Positions 23,146-35,818 of a stretch of DNA of 64,000 bases are shown one piece after another. The DNA is from Prunus persica (lineage: Eukaryota; Streptophyta; Magnoliopsida; Rosales; Rosaceae). A program made the position numbers and the translations under genes. Location of the stretch: the NCBI RefSeq assembly GCF_000346465.2, contig NC_034015.1, positions 8,691,717 to 8,755,716 on the forward strand, written 5' to 3'. The notes under the pieces are model-generated. The model was not told where the DNA came from and did not search any database. It saw only the letters and a program-made list of their open reading frames with translations. Position 1 is the stretch's first letter. Each line of letters begins with the position of its first letter.

Positions 23146-23812
23146 TGTAATGCTCCTATCTTTTTACACGGTGACTTGAGCCCGGGCTTGTATTCGATTG
23201 CGTAGTTGAGTTATCCCCAAGGTAAGATCTGCGCACTTAGAACAATATCAGAACAAGAGTCAATTGGGGTTGATCCCAGTTGAGCCCTCTTCGATGGTTA
23301 AGTCAGAATTTAACTTAAGCTAGGGAGAGAAATGGAGATAGGGTTTTCATTAGTAGAATATTTATTACCTTTATCCAGGGATAGGGGAAGGGTATTTATA
23401 GGAGAGAGAAGGAGAGACCCAGATATTTTATGGGAGAGATCTTTTCTCCATCCCCCTAAGGTTGAATCATATTTCATGCTCTGTTTCTGATCACTGTACC
23501 TCTTGACGGGGATCAGGTGGCGAAGTGACAGGTCAACAAGGATGAGAGGTGTATTAAATGTTCCTTTCTATCACCAACCTGTTTTCTCAGAGATCGAAGG
23601 ATAAGACGACACCTGTTTAAGGATGGGATGCGTATGAACCGACCATTCGTGCCTGCCAGGCTGTTACATTTAATGCATCTCTAGCTAGGGCATGATGCTG
23701 CAGTGATCGGGTCGGTCCTTGAACACCCGATCACTGGTCTCATCCCGATCTGTCACAAAGGTTTCTTCTCTTTACGGTCTCATCCCGATCTGGGCTGAAT
23801 TCTCATTTGTAC
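23146..23812 (-). repeat. Possible LTR-like sequence
   Basis: The unit is bounded by TGTAATGCTCC and ATTTGTACA on the + strand. Read on the - strand it contains a TATA-like CTATAAATACCC (plus about 23391-23402). Flanking pentamers do not match, so the limits and the class are uncertain. It may be what severed the sugar-transporter gene fragment just upstream. Confidence 0.3.
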
Positions 23813-26725
23813 AATTGAAAAGAAGTCTAGAATATATAATGCATTGGAAAACAACATGGTAACAGTCTATAGTTTTTTTTTTTTTCTTTTCTTGCTTCTT
23901 GATGTTGCATGCCTGCTTTTGGGTTTCTTCCCTTTCTGGGATTCAATCAGTAGTTGAGTTGAGTTCAATGCTTGATTTAGAATGTTTGGTGGCTGGATAT
24001 CGGACGACTGTTGGTGGATGTCCATGAATCATTAATATTCTCTTACATTTTCATCATTTAACATAAGGAGGAGGGACACACCACACTATTTGAGGGGGAC
24101 TAGATTATGATTAATCCCGCCCCAGCTTAATCTAATGATCAAAGGTGAGGTGAGACTGGACTAAAGGAGTCCAATCCCATGCTTTATCGTGCCCAACAAA
24201 CAAGAAAAGAATTGCTTTTGGTGCACTATTTATCCAAAGCTTTTTGCACTCCGGTGTGGTGGAATTGCATTGCATTAAATTGAATGAATGCTTTAAGATG
24301 TGTGCATACACGTATATTTTACACCAAATTAGTAGATCCTACTCATTGAATTCAAGGATTCCTTTTTCTTTGGGTGGATCAAATTAATTACATTATATTT
24401 GATTTTTCATATAATTGAATTAATTACAGTTTTTTTATGTTAAAAATAAAATTTCTGCAACAAAATAGATTAAAAAGTAAGAGAAATGCTACACTTACCA
24501 AATTTTTATCCCACATAAATAAAAAGAAAATGTTAAATGATATTAATTGATATGGTTGTCCATCTCATCTGCCACATAAGGTGATCTTCTAAAAAAATCC
24601 AAATCTGCAAAATTATAAATCCCAAAAATACACTATAATATAACCATAACCTATTTGTGATATCTATGAGTTTACTGACTTTACATATGCAACTAAAACA
24701 TCAACAAGTAGCAAGAGCAAAGTCAATAGTTGAACTAATTCAATTAAGCGTGACAAAATGATGCAACTCATTAGTCATGTGTCACTAATGAGTTGCCTTA
24801 CAAATTCCATCGGAGCACTTTGAGTAACGAATGATTTTCTGCAACTTATTCCCTCCACTCTTCTTCATCGATTCTACCATTTCTATCTGCTTCTGTGAAC
24901 GGTACACAAGAATGTATGATTGCCGAGACCAGGAATGGGGGTAAGAGCAATTATCAAGGAACAATGGAGCCAAATCCATACCTTGTCCGCAATAATTTCA
25001 ACGATCTCATCTGAATAATTAGATAGGATTCATTCAAAAGAGCCAGCATCATCTCCTTACAAGTGTTGTTAACATAGATGGGTTTCATGTGAGATTATCA
25101 ATGTGCTTCGTATCTCAGCTAAAAACAAAAATCATGAGGGATATCCATTCAGAAAACTGAACACTCTTCATACGATATTTATGCAGAAAATAGTGATAAT
25201 CCATATACTAATGAATGATAAATGGATAACTCTGTTCAATCATAAAACTAGCAAGCTGTTATATTTATGAGTACCTTAAATCATACAGTTTCAGAAGCAT
25301 ACAGTTCAAAAGCATCTGCCATTCAAATGTATCCATTTTAGAGTGTGCAATTGAGTTGAAAAGCAAAGCAGCCGAAGATTCTGTGCAAGACATGCTACTA
25401 CTGCCAATTGAAAATCTAAAAATTCCGAACACATGGGAGATGGCCAAAGTAGGATTTGCTATCATTGTTGTTGTCATTGAAAAGATCAAATATCTACATA
25501 AGCATGGCAGAACAAAGAAAAACTTGACGAATGAGATTCCTAATTAATGAAATTAAAGGAAGTTTTCAGTCTATGACTTGCTCTATGCGGAGCTTGATGC
25601 AATATGATGTTTTGAACATAGAAATAAAAAAGATTAGGATGATAGCCACCAACCATGTAAACCTCACACAATTATGCAGTTGTCTGGAGGAATTCTTTGA
25701 ATTTCTTGCTTGGACAGGCCGATACGATGACAGCTTGGAAGCTTCAAAGCATGTGGTAGAGTTGGTTGCAAATTTTTGGGGATTCTATTAGCAATTGATA
25801 GAGGTAGTTGTGAACTAGCACCAAAACCAGCTTCCATTGACCGCTTGGAAGCATGTGACTGAATTGATTGCAAGCGTTGGGGTATACCATTAGCAACATA
25901 TATACAGGTATTTGTGAACCAGCATTACAAGCAGTTTGATGGCGAAGATTATCAAAAGGAGCAGCGACATAAGTGCCATTAACTTTTATATCACCTGGAG
26001 AAGCATTTTTACCACATCAGGCCGCTTCATATTCACTTGTTCATAGAAGTCAATCTCTTTGAGACACAGAGGGTATGCTTTATGTTCCAATTATGCAGTA
26101 ATTAATCAAAATCAGCTAGTTAATCAATCAATATGGTTTTATTTTTTTGTTTTTTATTTTTTTATAGAATTAAGAAAAGATAACATGGGTAGTATGTTCC
26201 ATAAAAGTATGATCTATTATTTGATTTGTTTTTAATTTTAATTTTTTTAATATGAAAAAAATGTGAATTTACCATATCATACTCATTTAATTAATAATTT
26301 CAATTCTTAATGTTTGAATTAACCAAGGACATTTTATGGTATTTTAAATGTTTCACCATTCTCTGCCTTTTGCTTTATATATAGATAGATAATATGTCTA
26401 TTATTAGTTTTCAAGTAGTCCAATATAAGGGGCCTCTCTAACATAGAACTTTTGTATGCAATTTTTTTTTTTTTTTCCCAGGAGCTAATAATTCTTTTTT
26501 TTTTTTAAGGCAAGCTTCAGCCTTCATCCACATCCACAACCACTCAACTCTCTATCAGTTATTTGATGTTCACGAGGTTTTGATTATATGATTCAATAAT
26601 TTTTCATTTAAAGTTTTTATTTTAAGAGGCCTCAAGGAGAGAGAAAATTTTTAAAAGAAGCAAAAATGGACAAAATTGCCCTTATTTATTTTTGGATTTC
26701 CTAAGGAATTATTTATATTTGCATG
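23813..26725. other. AT-rich intergenic DNA without a recognised gene
   Basis: Only short frames that I cannot match to a family are seen. A diverged direct duplication of roughly 117 bases is visible at about 25,735-25,950 (segments with GCTTGGAAGC and AGTTGTGAAC/ATTTGTGAAC). Poly-T and poly-A runs occur near 26,462-26,505. Confidence 0.4.
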
Positions 26726-27621
26726 TAGAGGTGTCAAACGGGCTGTGCGGGCCGGTCCATCCCATTTTAACTCGTGCTTTTAACCTTTTCGTGTCGGGGC
26801 GGGCCAGCCCATTTAATTTATCGGGCTATGTCGTATCGGCCCATTTAGTAAAATTATTGATCCCGGGCCTGCCTAAAGCCCATGTCCATATTGAAACGGG
26901 CCTTGCCGGGCTCTTGCCGTGCTCGTGCTCGTGCTCGTGCCATACTCGGGCCCAAGAACCAATCCATTTAATTTGAATTTTTTTCATTTGATTTTTTTTT
27001 CACTAGATAATTCAAATTATAAACATTAAAAATATAATTAGAGGCAAGAAATGATGAACTATTTGAAAACATTAATCAATCAAACATCCAAACAATATGA
27101 AATGACGGAGGGCAAAAAGTGTCCAACTCCACAAAGTCCACTTCAACTTTTCATCTTTAAACAACTTATTATTTTATATGTGAAAAAATGTCTTGCTTTG
27201 ATTATAAGAGAAACGTATATGTCATATGTATTGATTAGATATCAAGTCCAATGTTGTTTAATTAATTTGTAGTTGATATGTTTAATTAATTAAGGATCGA
27301 AGTAATTTCCCTAAAATGAAAGACATTAAATATATATTTATGATTTTAAAAAAACATATAAACAATGACATTAGATGTCAAATTATTGCATTTTGACTTC
27401 TGAGGATGAAAAAAATGTTAAGTGGGTCATGCTTGGGCCGTGCTTGAAGCGTGCTTGGGCCAAGCCCTGCCCATATCGGGCCATGGGCCGGCCCGGTCCA
27501 TTGCACCTCATTTTTTGATCTCGATCAAGCCCAAATTTTCGTGCCATGTCGAGCACGGTCCATTAATATTCGTGCTCGTGCCGTGCCGTGTTGGGCCAGC
27601 TCGTCTTGTTTGACACCTCTA
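26726..27621. mobile_element. Non-autonomous hAT-like element
   Basis: A 14-base terminal inverted repeat, TAGAGGTGTCAAAC, is exact at both ends (26726-26739 and 27608-27621). The flanking octamers TTTGCATG (26718-26725) and TATGCATG (27622-27629) match at 7 of 8 positions. Subterminal regions are rich in GGGCC/GGCCC and GTGCTCGTGC words, as in the other hAT-like element of this window. The AT-rich middle has no transposase frame. Confidence 0.85.
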
Positions 27622-27956
27622 TATGCATGTCTTTGATTTGAAAGTTGAGAAGTTTTTGTCTTTTTAAAAAAAATTTAACTTTTCCAAAAGTAGAATTTTT
27701 TTTTTAACTACACAGGCGCCTAAAATCTCAAAGCCCTCTGTAGCATTATTGTATGACTGAGAAAATAGTTCTAGCCCAATTTTTCTGATGAGGTGGCAGA
27801 ATTCTATTGGAGAAATGACGACAACGAGAAACGTAACTGGACAGTCTTGAGTCACGATTCGCCCGGTCAAAACGCAGAGTTTCAATAAAAGAAATAAAAT
27901 AAGAAATTAAAGAGAAGAAGAGAAGACTACATTGCTCAGATCAGAGACACCAATAT

Positions 27957-27960
<4 letters not shown>

Positions 27961-27988
<28 letters not shown>
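27961..27988. repeat. (GA)n microsatellite in the leader of the ALG7-type gene
   Basis: A pure GA run ends four bases before the proposed start codon (context GCGCCATGG), so it lies in the 5' untranslated leader. Length changes here could alter leader structure or GAGA-factor binding; that effect is inference. Confidence 0.9.
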
Positions 27989-27991
<3 letters not shown>

Positions 27992-27992
27992 C

Positions 27993-30900
27993 ATGGCAGC
28001 TCGAAAGCGAGCTTCAAAAGACTCGTCCGCACAAACCAAACCAAACGATACCACCACACGACCCAAACCCCAAGAACCTCCATTAACAGACCCGCCAATT
28101 GCACCGCCAAAGTTAGGTGTAATTCTCAAGCTCACGCTCTTCTTCTCAGTCCCATACTTTTATCTCATCTTCTATCACTACAAGATCGAACATGAGCTTC
28201 GAAAATCGATTCTCATCAATGCGGCTCTCAGCCTTGCCGGGTTCTTTGTCACCGTTAAGATGATCCCCGTGGCTTCCAGATACGTTCTCAAGCGCAACCT
28301 CTTTGGTTATGACATTAACAAAAAGGGTACCCCGCAGGGCACTGTCAAAGTGTGAGTCTTTGTTCAAGATATATTAGTTATCTGTATAAAGTTTTTTTTT
28401 TTTCCAACCGAAATTATGATTTTGGTATGTGCTAGGATTGGTTTTTGATTGAATTGATGAACTGGGTATGTGTTACATTAAGGATTTGACTATGGTTATG
28501 AATCAGGCATGTTCAAGATTTGGTATTTTTTAAATCAAATTTATCAGCTTGGCATGTGTTATACTTTTTTTTGTTAACCAAATTCCTGTACTGGGCATTG
28601 TCTTTAGTTCTTATATACTATCCTGGCTGAATATTAAATGACTTACTCTGCTTCATGCATTGGAATTGTCCGTTTAATTATATAGCTGGGAGCTATGTCA
28701 AATTTAAGTTTATCCGTTTCCAATCTCTAAGGGCAGAACCTATGTTGCATGCTAAATTTGCAGCTCAATTGTTTCATCTCTGTTCCCGAGTCTTTGGAGC
28801 TCATTGTTTAGACTGTTGTTTATGGAAAGTTTGATGATTTGCAGCATCAATGATTATGGACAATTAAGGCACTGTGATTATCATCCATAGTTTTTTCTTT
28901 GGCTTTTCCTTTTGTATTCCCTAGAAATTGATTTTAGTGAGAAATCTTGGTTTCTATTTCAGAATGTTTGTTCTAGAAAATGCAAAATCCGAATACTATG
29001 AAGTGTGCAATGGAGAAGATCCTCTTTTTTCTTTTCCAAAATATAAATAGTCTATTATATTAATCTGATGTTTCATACCCCCAACTTATCTTTTATAGTT
29101 AATGTTCCATTTGTGTTTTACAGGCCTGAGTCATTGGGTATTGTTGTTGGAATTGTTTTCTTGGTCTTGGGAATCTTATTCCAGTATTTCAACTTCACTG
29201 CAGATTCAAATGTAAGTTTGCTCTCTTTCATCGAATACAGGAACATAACTTTACTTCAGTTTACAATTTCTGCAATTTATTGTTGCTCAGAGGTGAAACT
29301 ATTAGCTTTTGGTGAAACATGAGAATTCCTGTTTGTTTGTTATCTGTTTGCCTACTTTTTAAATGTAGTTATTTACATAGTTAAAGGCATTAGGGAAGAA
29401 ACTGTTCCCACCACTTGAGGGGTAGGGAGATCAAAATGCATAATAAGATCACAGCCAATCCCAATGAGCCATGGTGGTGCGGTGAGTATGCTTGCTGTAG
29501 TAGGGGTCCTTAGCTTAATGTGGTTGGTGATGATGGTAGGCTGGAGGGAATGGCACTGGTGGTGATTAAAGTCAACAACTAGAGCCTAAAAGTGCAAGAC
29601 CCTCTGGTATTTAATATATCAATTGATAATGTTATGTTTCTTGACTATCTAAATCTTTTATTTGAAAGAAGAGTCTAAAAGAGGAAAGGAAATGTAGATT
29701 AAAGGTTTTCTGTAGTGATTTTTCTTATGTGAAAGAATATCTAAAAGAAGAACAATTGTGATAATTTATAAGAGACAAAAAGGATGAAGGGGCTGTTTTC
29801 CATCTTTGTAATATGTATGGAAACTATTGTATAGTGTGGGAAAATTTAAATAGCGCATTAAGGAAAAAAGTAAAATTTTAAAAAAAAGAAGAGGAAAGTT
29901 AGCTTTTATTAAACAGTAAATACATGGGGACTTTTAATTTTTTTGGGCTCCTAAGCCATGGTGTTATGATCTTAGGGAAGAGCTGGCCCCACTGGTGATG
30001 ATGTGATCTGGAGAATACTGAATGGATTACAGTAGAGGATATGGTGGTGAGAACCGGTGTTCATTATTATTATTATTTTGTAACTAATGTTGCTGAGGGC
30101 AGTGAATGCTACAACTTTTAATTTAGAGTTTTGTAGGATAAGCATAAAATAACCGTGCTTTGTATTGTTACTATGTAATGAGGACTGCTGGAATGAAAAT
30201 AATGAACTAGAAGTAGCAAAATAAGAAAGGATAAACTAGAAGTACTGACATTGTGGAATTAGAGTTAGAATGAGTTGACAACTGATATGAGAGCTAAGAT
30301 GGTTTTGAGGTGTGGATGAAGATTGATGATGGCACTAGTAGGAGTGGATGCAAGTTGAGCTGGAGAAAAAACTCTTTGATTTTCTGACATGATGAACTTC
30401 AATCCTTTTTGTATCACCTTCTAAGGCTTCTTCTACTGAATTTCATGTTTGTAAATTGTGGCCATATGTTTGGATGGGGGAAGACTAAAGTGTTAACATT
30501 TCAATCATGCAGTGGCTAGTCGAGTACAATGCAGCGTTAGCATCCATATGCTTTATGGTATTGCTTGGATTTGTAGATGATGTTCTTGATATACCTTGGA
30601 GGGTGTGAGTATCCAGTTATTTCTAGATATTTATACCAATTGCAAAATATTTTAGCTTCAAAATGGCTCTCCAAATTAACTGAGTTCCTATGCGTTTTCT
30701 TCTAATTGTGGGGAGCAGGAAACTACTACTGCCATCCTTTGCAGCTCTACCTCTGCTGATGGCCTATGCTGGACATACAACTATCATCATACCAAAGCCT
30801 CTTATTCCATATGTTGGGCTAGAGGTTTTGGATCTAGGTATGCTCATAAAAAGAGTTGCATAGCTCTAAGAAAGTGAGAAATGAATTTGTATCTTATGTT

Positions 30901-32695
30901 CTTTTTATACATGTAGGATGGATGTACAAGCTATACATGGGACTTTTGGCGGTTTTCTGTACAAACTCCATCAACATTCATGCTGGCTTGAATGGCCTTG
31001 AAGTTGGGCAGACAGTCGTCATTGCATCTGCTGTAAGTATAAAGACTTGTGAAACACTGGCCCTCCAGCTCTATTATAAAAATGACACATGCTACTGATC
31101 TGCAGATTTTAATACACAATATCATGCAAATTGGAGCATCTGCAGATTCTGAGTATAAGATGGCACATGCATTCTCTCTATATCTTGTCCAACCCTTATT
31201 AGCCACCTCGTTGGCGTTGTTCTCTTACAACTGGTAAGTTGCTTTCTGTATTATTTTACTGAGTTGCTTATGTTTATGGTTCTCATCTTTCATAAAATAT
31301 TTACGATTTCCTTTCTCCTTATTTTAGGTATCCTTCTTCAGCTTTTGTTGGAGATACATACACATACTTTGCTGGGATGACGATGGCTGTAGCTGGGATT
31401 TTAGGCCATTTTAGGTGTGTTCTCCCTTATCTTTCAATTTCATTTTAATACTAATAATATGTGGGACCTTAATTTGCATATTTTAGTTATTGCTTGCAAT
31501 TCTGTACTAAGTTTTTGTTACATACATAATTTTCTAACTGGAATTCCCAATCTTGCATAAATAAAAGGCATCATGGTGAAAATTCTTGTTTTTGGTACCC
31601 TAGAAAATCCATGCCTTTCTTTATTCAGGAACCTAATATTGCTTTCTATTCTTCAAGTCTATGCCATAGATGGAAACTTATAAGATTGTTAGTCGCTCTT
31701 GTTTCAATTTTTTTTTTTTTTTTTTGGAATAGAAACATTGTATTGATAATCAAGAGGAAAAATTCTCGATCAAACAAGAAGACCAAAAATAAAGAGAGTC
31801 TGACCTACTAAGATTGAAAAAAATCTGTATAAAAAACACAAAACTTCAGTAAAATCATCTTAAGACTGCCATCATGTCTCTCATGATGGTAGAGTAGTGA
31901 TAGTCCTTGAACTGCCCCGAAACTGTCCCATAATTCCTCAACCCTTACTCCTATATGACCCTTCTTTGCCTTCCAGATTGAGATGAAAGGGGGGAAGACA
32001 TCCCTGGTGGTAGAGAGAAGAAAAGACCTGAAAGACTTGCAGGAAAAAGAACCCTGCTCCTCAATCTCCCAAGATCTCCGATCCGATCTAGAACCGAATA
32101 ATCTCACCTTCCCCAACTCTTGTTTCAATTGATTTTTTTCTCTTTCTTTTTCCATTTCTTTTTCTTCTTTTTTTTTCGTTTTGCCAATACCTGGTTGTTT
32201 GTGCTGTTGCTTAAGATATAATGTCACCCTCAATCACCATTAAAAGCTGACATTCCCTGATGTTTCCTCTTACAAGAGAAATATGTTAAAGTGAACCTTG
32301 AGATGTACAACTGAACTGCAATTAGTGAGAAAAAATGTGGATCTCATCATGCTGACCTTTTAGTTAAACAAAAAATGAATGAAATGCTAGCATTGATTGA
32401 GGGGTCAAAGGTATAATTCTTCTGAGCTAACCCCACAAACAATCTGAGTGCAATAAATTTCTTGCAATGAAATCTGAAGATCAACAATATATATACACCT
32501 TTGGGAATGATGCTGCTTCTTCCCTGACATATAACTTTCCATTATTGTCTACTATGCTTTTGTTAACATTCATATACATTGCCTGATGGTTGACTCTTGT
32601 TTATCCTTTTGAATTTTGGTTTCAGTGAAACACTTCTGATTTTCTTTGTCCCTCAAGTATTGAACTTTCTCTTGTCACTGCCCCAGGTTTGATAT

Positions 32696-32738
<43 letters not shown>

Positions 32739-33801
32739 GACAGCTAAAATGCATGACATGTACGTCACCTCATCTTTTGTTACCTTCTTTTCAGCTTGCT
32801 GGCATTGTTCCATGTCCACGGCATCGTCTTCCTAAGTAATTTTGTGTGAATTCTAACTTATGATTAGGAACTGCTGGAGGCATCATAGAGAATGATCACT
32901 ATAAATATCTTTCCTTTTACTTTTCAGGTTTGATCCTGGCACTGGACTGCTGACTGGGACAAATGATGGGACACTTGTAAACTTTTTTCTAAGACGATTT
33001 GGCAGGATGACGGAGAAGTCACTTTGCATCTATCTTCTAGTTTTCCAGGTTATTTATTCATGTTTTTTTTCCCTATAACCTGCATGTTTATTGCATGTAA
33101 TCTTGAGTCCACCTCCATCACCACAAGATATTTGTGTGGTATGCAAAAGCCTATGACCTGCATTCTTAGGCTAAATGGGGAAAGATCCAGCTGAACTTGT
33201 AAATACTTCCTGCACATATGAGTGTTATTGTTTCTCACCGTTTGGACAATAAGTTGATACTGTTGGCATGATTATGCCATGTCAGTCATGCTCCAAACCT
33301 AGTAAGTATAAAACCAACCCAAGTAGATTGGTTACTAAAAAGTAAGAAGCCAGCAGCTTAAGGATCCATATATTTCACCCCAATTTTCTGAGATTAAGTC
33401 TTAGTTGATTGTTTTCTTTGGTACATTGGGTGGGATTGAATCCCATGAGATATTCCAATCCTAACCTCCTCAACTGAGCTATCCCCTGGGGTTTAAATCT
33501 TAGTTGATTGTTTTAGGCAAAATATATCCATCTATTAAGAATGGGTTTTAGTGTTTATGTCTCCAGGTGGAAATCTAGTGAACAGTTGGCATATTGTCAG
33601 AAAATATACGGCATTCTTTGGTGTTAGTTAAATGCATGCTAAGGTGCATGCCGGACAATTTATTGATATTCTGTGATCATATTTGTGTTTTAGTTGTGTA
33701 ATTTGTAAATGTTGCAATTGTTGAATGCCTACATGCAACAGGCCATCGCTTGCTGCTTCTGTTTCGTGCTGAGATTTTTCCTTGCTGGCTGGTACAAGTG
33801 A
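27993..33801 (+). CDS. ALG7: UDP-GlcNAc:dolichyl-phosphate GlcNAc-1-phosphate transferase
   Basis: This ER membrane enzyme makes GlcNAc-PP-dolichol, the first step of the N-glycan precursor and the target of tunicamycin. Proposed exons: 27993-28351, 29124-29211, 30513-30604, 30719-30837, 30917-31032, 31106-31233, 31328-31414, 32626-32686, 32795-32835, 32928-33048, 33742-33801. They sum to 424 codons with stop (423 aa), close to the family's usual 400-430, and the frame is kept at every GT-AG junction. The start sits in a strong ATGG context. About ten hydrophobic helices are evident. Family motifs visible: [14 protein letters not shown] (Asp pair), [14 protein letters not shown] (Mg-binding Asn loop), [11 protein letters not shown], and the cytosolic [14 protein letters not shown] loop with Arg-His-Arg. 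The N-terminus carries a basic, proline-rich tail before the first helix. Intron 7 holds a LINE fragment, intron 8 a (CT)n run, intron 10 a short SINE. Confidence 0.95.
31710..32116 (-). mobile_element. 5'-truncated LINE fragment in ALG7 intron 7
   Basis: CTCTTGTTTCAATT is present at 31696-31709 and 32117-32130. Between them, read on the - strand, is a coding-like stretch with [18 protein letters not shown] and IWKAKKG, matching the zinc-binding region of LINE reverse transcriptases, ending in a poly(A) (poly-T on the + strand at about 31710-31725). The copy is about 400 bp. Confidence 0.8.
32699..32732. repeat. (CT)n microsatellite in ALG7 intron 8
   Basis: A CT run starts 12 bases after the donor of a 108-bp intron and makes up almost a third of it. 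Confidence 0.95.
33416..33497 (-). mobile_element. Very short tRNA-derived SINE in ALG7 intron 10
   Basis: A 17-base duplication, TCTTAGTTGATTGTTTT, flanks the unit (33399-33415 and 33498-33514). Read on the - strand it shows a box A-like TAGCTCAGTTG (plus 33471-33481) preceded by GGGGA, and a box B-like GGGATTCAATCCC (plus 33432-33444), in the order and spacing of a tRNA head. It is only 82 bp with no poly(A). Confidence 0.75.
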
Positions 33802-34525
33802 TGCGGAAGGGACGCAATACTTTTGGCTAATTTATTAACATTCATGGACTATCCACGCACATTTCCTTTCTGGTGGAGGAAGCATGTTGTACTGTATTAT
33901 TTCCTGTAAACGGGTCAAAGCCAGGGATGCTAGAGTACATCTTTTAGTTAAAATACAAATGAGTGATTTGAAGTTTTGACATCCTTAAGATGGTTCCAAT
34001 TTATATTTGTTTAGATTATTTTAAAGAAAGGATATCACATGTGATAAATTTAGAGTTACGATTTGTATTTTGGCCCTTGAAGATGAGAAAAATTGGCCAG
34101 GTTTGAAATTGTCTTGGAATGCCAATCCATGGGTCAGGGTAATCAATCAGTAGGCAAGACTTCCAAATTATTAATGAATAATATTGTAAATTTGTTTTTT
34201 TGATGCGGGAATAATATTGTAATGTTTACCTACATTTACTGATTTACTGAGTTACAACTTTATGGCTTTCTATTTTTTGATAAAATCAACATTATGCTTG
34301 AATTAATTGACATTATGCTTCTATATATGAAATGACAAGTTGAAATGTGCAGCATTATGTCTTCTATTTGCGGAACGCTGCTATGGGACAATACCACACT
34401 ATGCTATGACACCAAATTAATTTTTGGTGCAATCAGTAGGCTTAAAAGAAACAGTGTCTTTCTTAAGGTCATAGCCTATCAAGAAATTCGTTTGTGCCAT
34501 GTTGCCGAAGACAGCGACACTTCGA
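33802..34525. other. Region between the ALG7-type gene and the protease pseudogene
   Basis: Likely ALG7 3' untranslated sequence followed by AT-rich spacer. No gene is seen. Confidence 0.4.
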
Positions 34526-35818
34526 TTAATAGGTCTGAAAGCAAAGCAGACAACGTCCATTCACAATCTTAAGAAGCTGCTCACTGCAGTCAACTTCACA
34601 TTTGCACCGGTGAAATGTGCAGTATTTTAACGGAGCTTTGATAGCACCGGATTTGGTCCGGTAGCAAGGGCTTAGGAAGCGACGAGGATCACTTGCACGT
34701 CTTGACCATACGGCCTTACTCACTGCCAATTCCAGCTTATTGTAAAAGTCTTGTGGTAGCAATGTCAACGTAGTCCCGGAATTGACTATAATATTGCCCT
34801 CTGCTGGAGCAAATGAGGAGCTCAGTGAATCGTCTATAATATTGCCCTCTGCTGGAGCAAATGAGGAGCCCAGTGAACCGTTATATTGCAATCTCTTACG
34901 TCCCACACTCATTGCTTCCAGCCTTAGATAATAAAAAGATTTTCGGTCTCCTGAAGTAAGGGGGTAGAAACCACCATGGCACCAGAAACCACAGCTTCAC
35001 TGCCAGAGCTCATTTTGCTTGAAGAGTTAAGTCCTGAAAAGGCCTGCACAAGGCAGTAGGAGAATTTCCCATCAACTGAAGAACTCATTTGAGAGATAAG
35101 AGACACCGATCCACGTGCGAGGCCGATCATGCCTGATCCATTCTTGTTGAAGAGGTCTTCATTGTCTTGTCCACAACCAAAGACCATTTTTGGGAGTGAA
35201 ATTGGTTGGCCAGTAGTGGAGCCAAAAGTGACTCTTTCTGTGGCTAGAATTCCCTTGCTGTAGGATCCCTCTCCATAACATAAGAAACTGTGTAGTGACA
35301 AACTTCTTCTGCATTGGGAAGGGAAGAAGTTCCATTCACAGATTGACACTCGCTTGAGCTACGAGAAATTTCTGCATAAGTTTTGGAATTTTTCGGATCA
35401 AAGATCGGTGCTTTCTGCTTGTAACAGTTGGTGCAAGCAACCTCTATCTGCAACGCCTAAGAATTCCCAAGGAGGTGTACCTATTGATATTTTCATGAGA
35501 TATTCACCCATGTCTGATATTATTGTAGATTTAGGCATGTTTGAAAGGAATGAAGTTGTGCTCAATAAATTGACATGGTTAATGGAACGCTGCAAAGCAT
35601 TTCTCACACGTTGTGACTGTTTCTGAAGGATTATAGAGAGGAGACATGGGAGAGTCACGGTGAATAAGCTCCACACTGAAGCCACCATTACGATCAGCTT
35701 GTATAAGAGAGAAAAGGAACAAATAAGTGGCAGATAACACGAGAGCTATTGCCATGGAGAACAAAGGGTTTGTCGAAAGGGCTCCCATGGCTCTTTGAGA
35801 AGATTGTATGAAGCTCAT
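34526..35818 (-). pseudogene. CDR1-type aspartic protease pseudogene
   Basis: Read on the - strand the pieces follow the order of CDR1-like secreted aspartic proteases (pepsin family A1): a hydrophobic signal-like N-terminus, then FSVELIHRDSPMSPLYNPSE, YLMKISIGTPPWE, ACTNCYKQKAPIFDPKNSKT, KMVFGCGQDNEDLFNKNGSG, GMIGLARGSVSLISQM, and a C-terminal part. They fall in changing frames (breaks near 35640, 35440, 35300 and 34920), so no continuous product exists. The first active-site Asp-Thr-Gly region reads VADRGC and the second reads IVNSGTTLT, so both catalytic motifs are altered. A 48-base tandem duplication (34786-34833 and 34834-34881) repeats the block just before the second motif. The C-terminal third is shortened. 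In living homologues the enzyme acts in apoplastic defence signalling. Confidence 0.88.
34786..34881. repeat. 48-bp tandem duplication inside the protease pseudogene
   Basis: Two adjacent copies beginning CTATAATATTGCCCTCTGCT differ at only a few bases. The length is a multiple of three, so the duplication itself did not break the frame. Confidence 0.9.

Noticed and set aside
24690..26050. Several frames of 60-90 codons on both strands as a small gene
   Set aside because: None overlaps to a spliced model, composition is that of spacer DNA, and I recognise no motif.
31808..32233. A - strand frame of 141 codons in the ALG7 intron as a host gene
   Set aside because: Its recognisable part is a LINE zinc-binding region inside a unit bounded by a target duplication. 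The rest is chance extension into flanking intron.
33416..33497. A true tRNA gene
   Set aside because: The box order fits a tRNA head, but the cloverleaf arms do not close cleanly and a 17-bp target duplication marks it as a retroposon.
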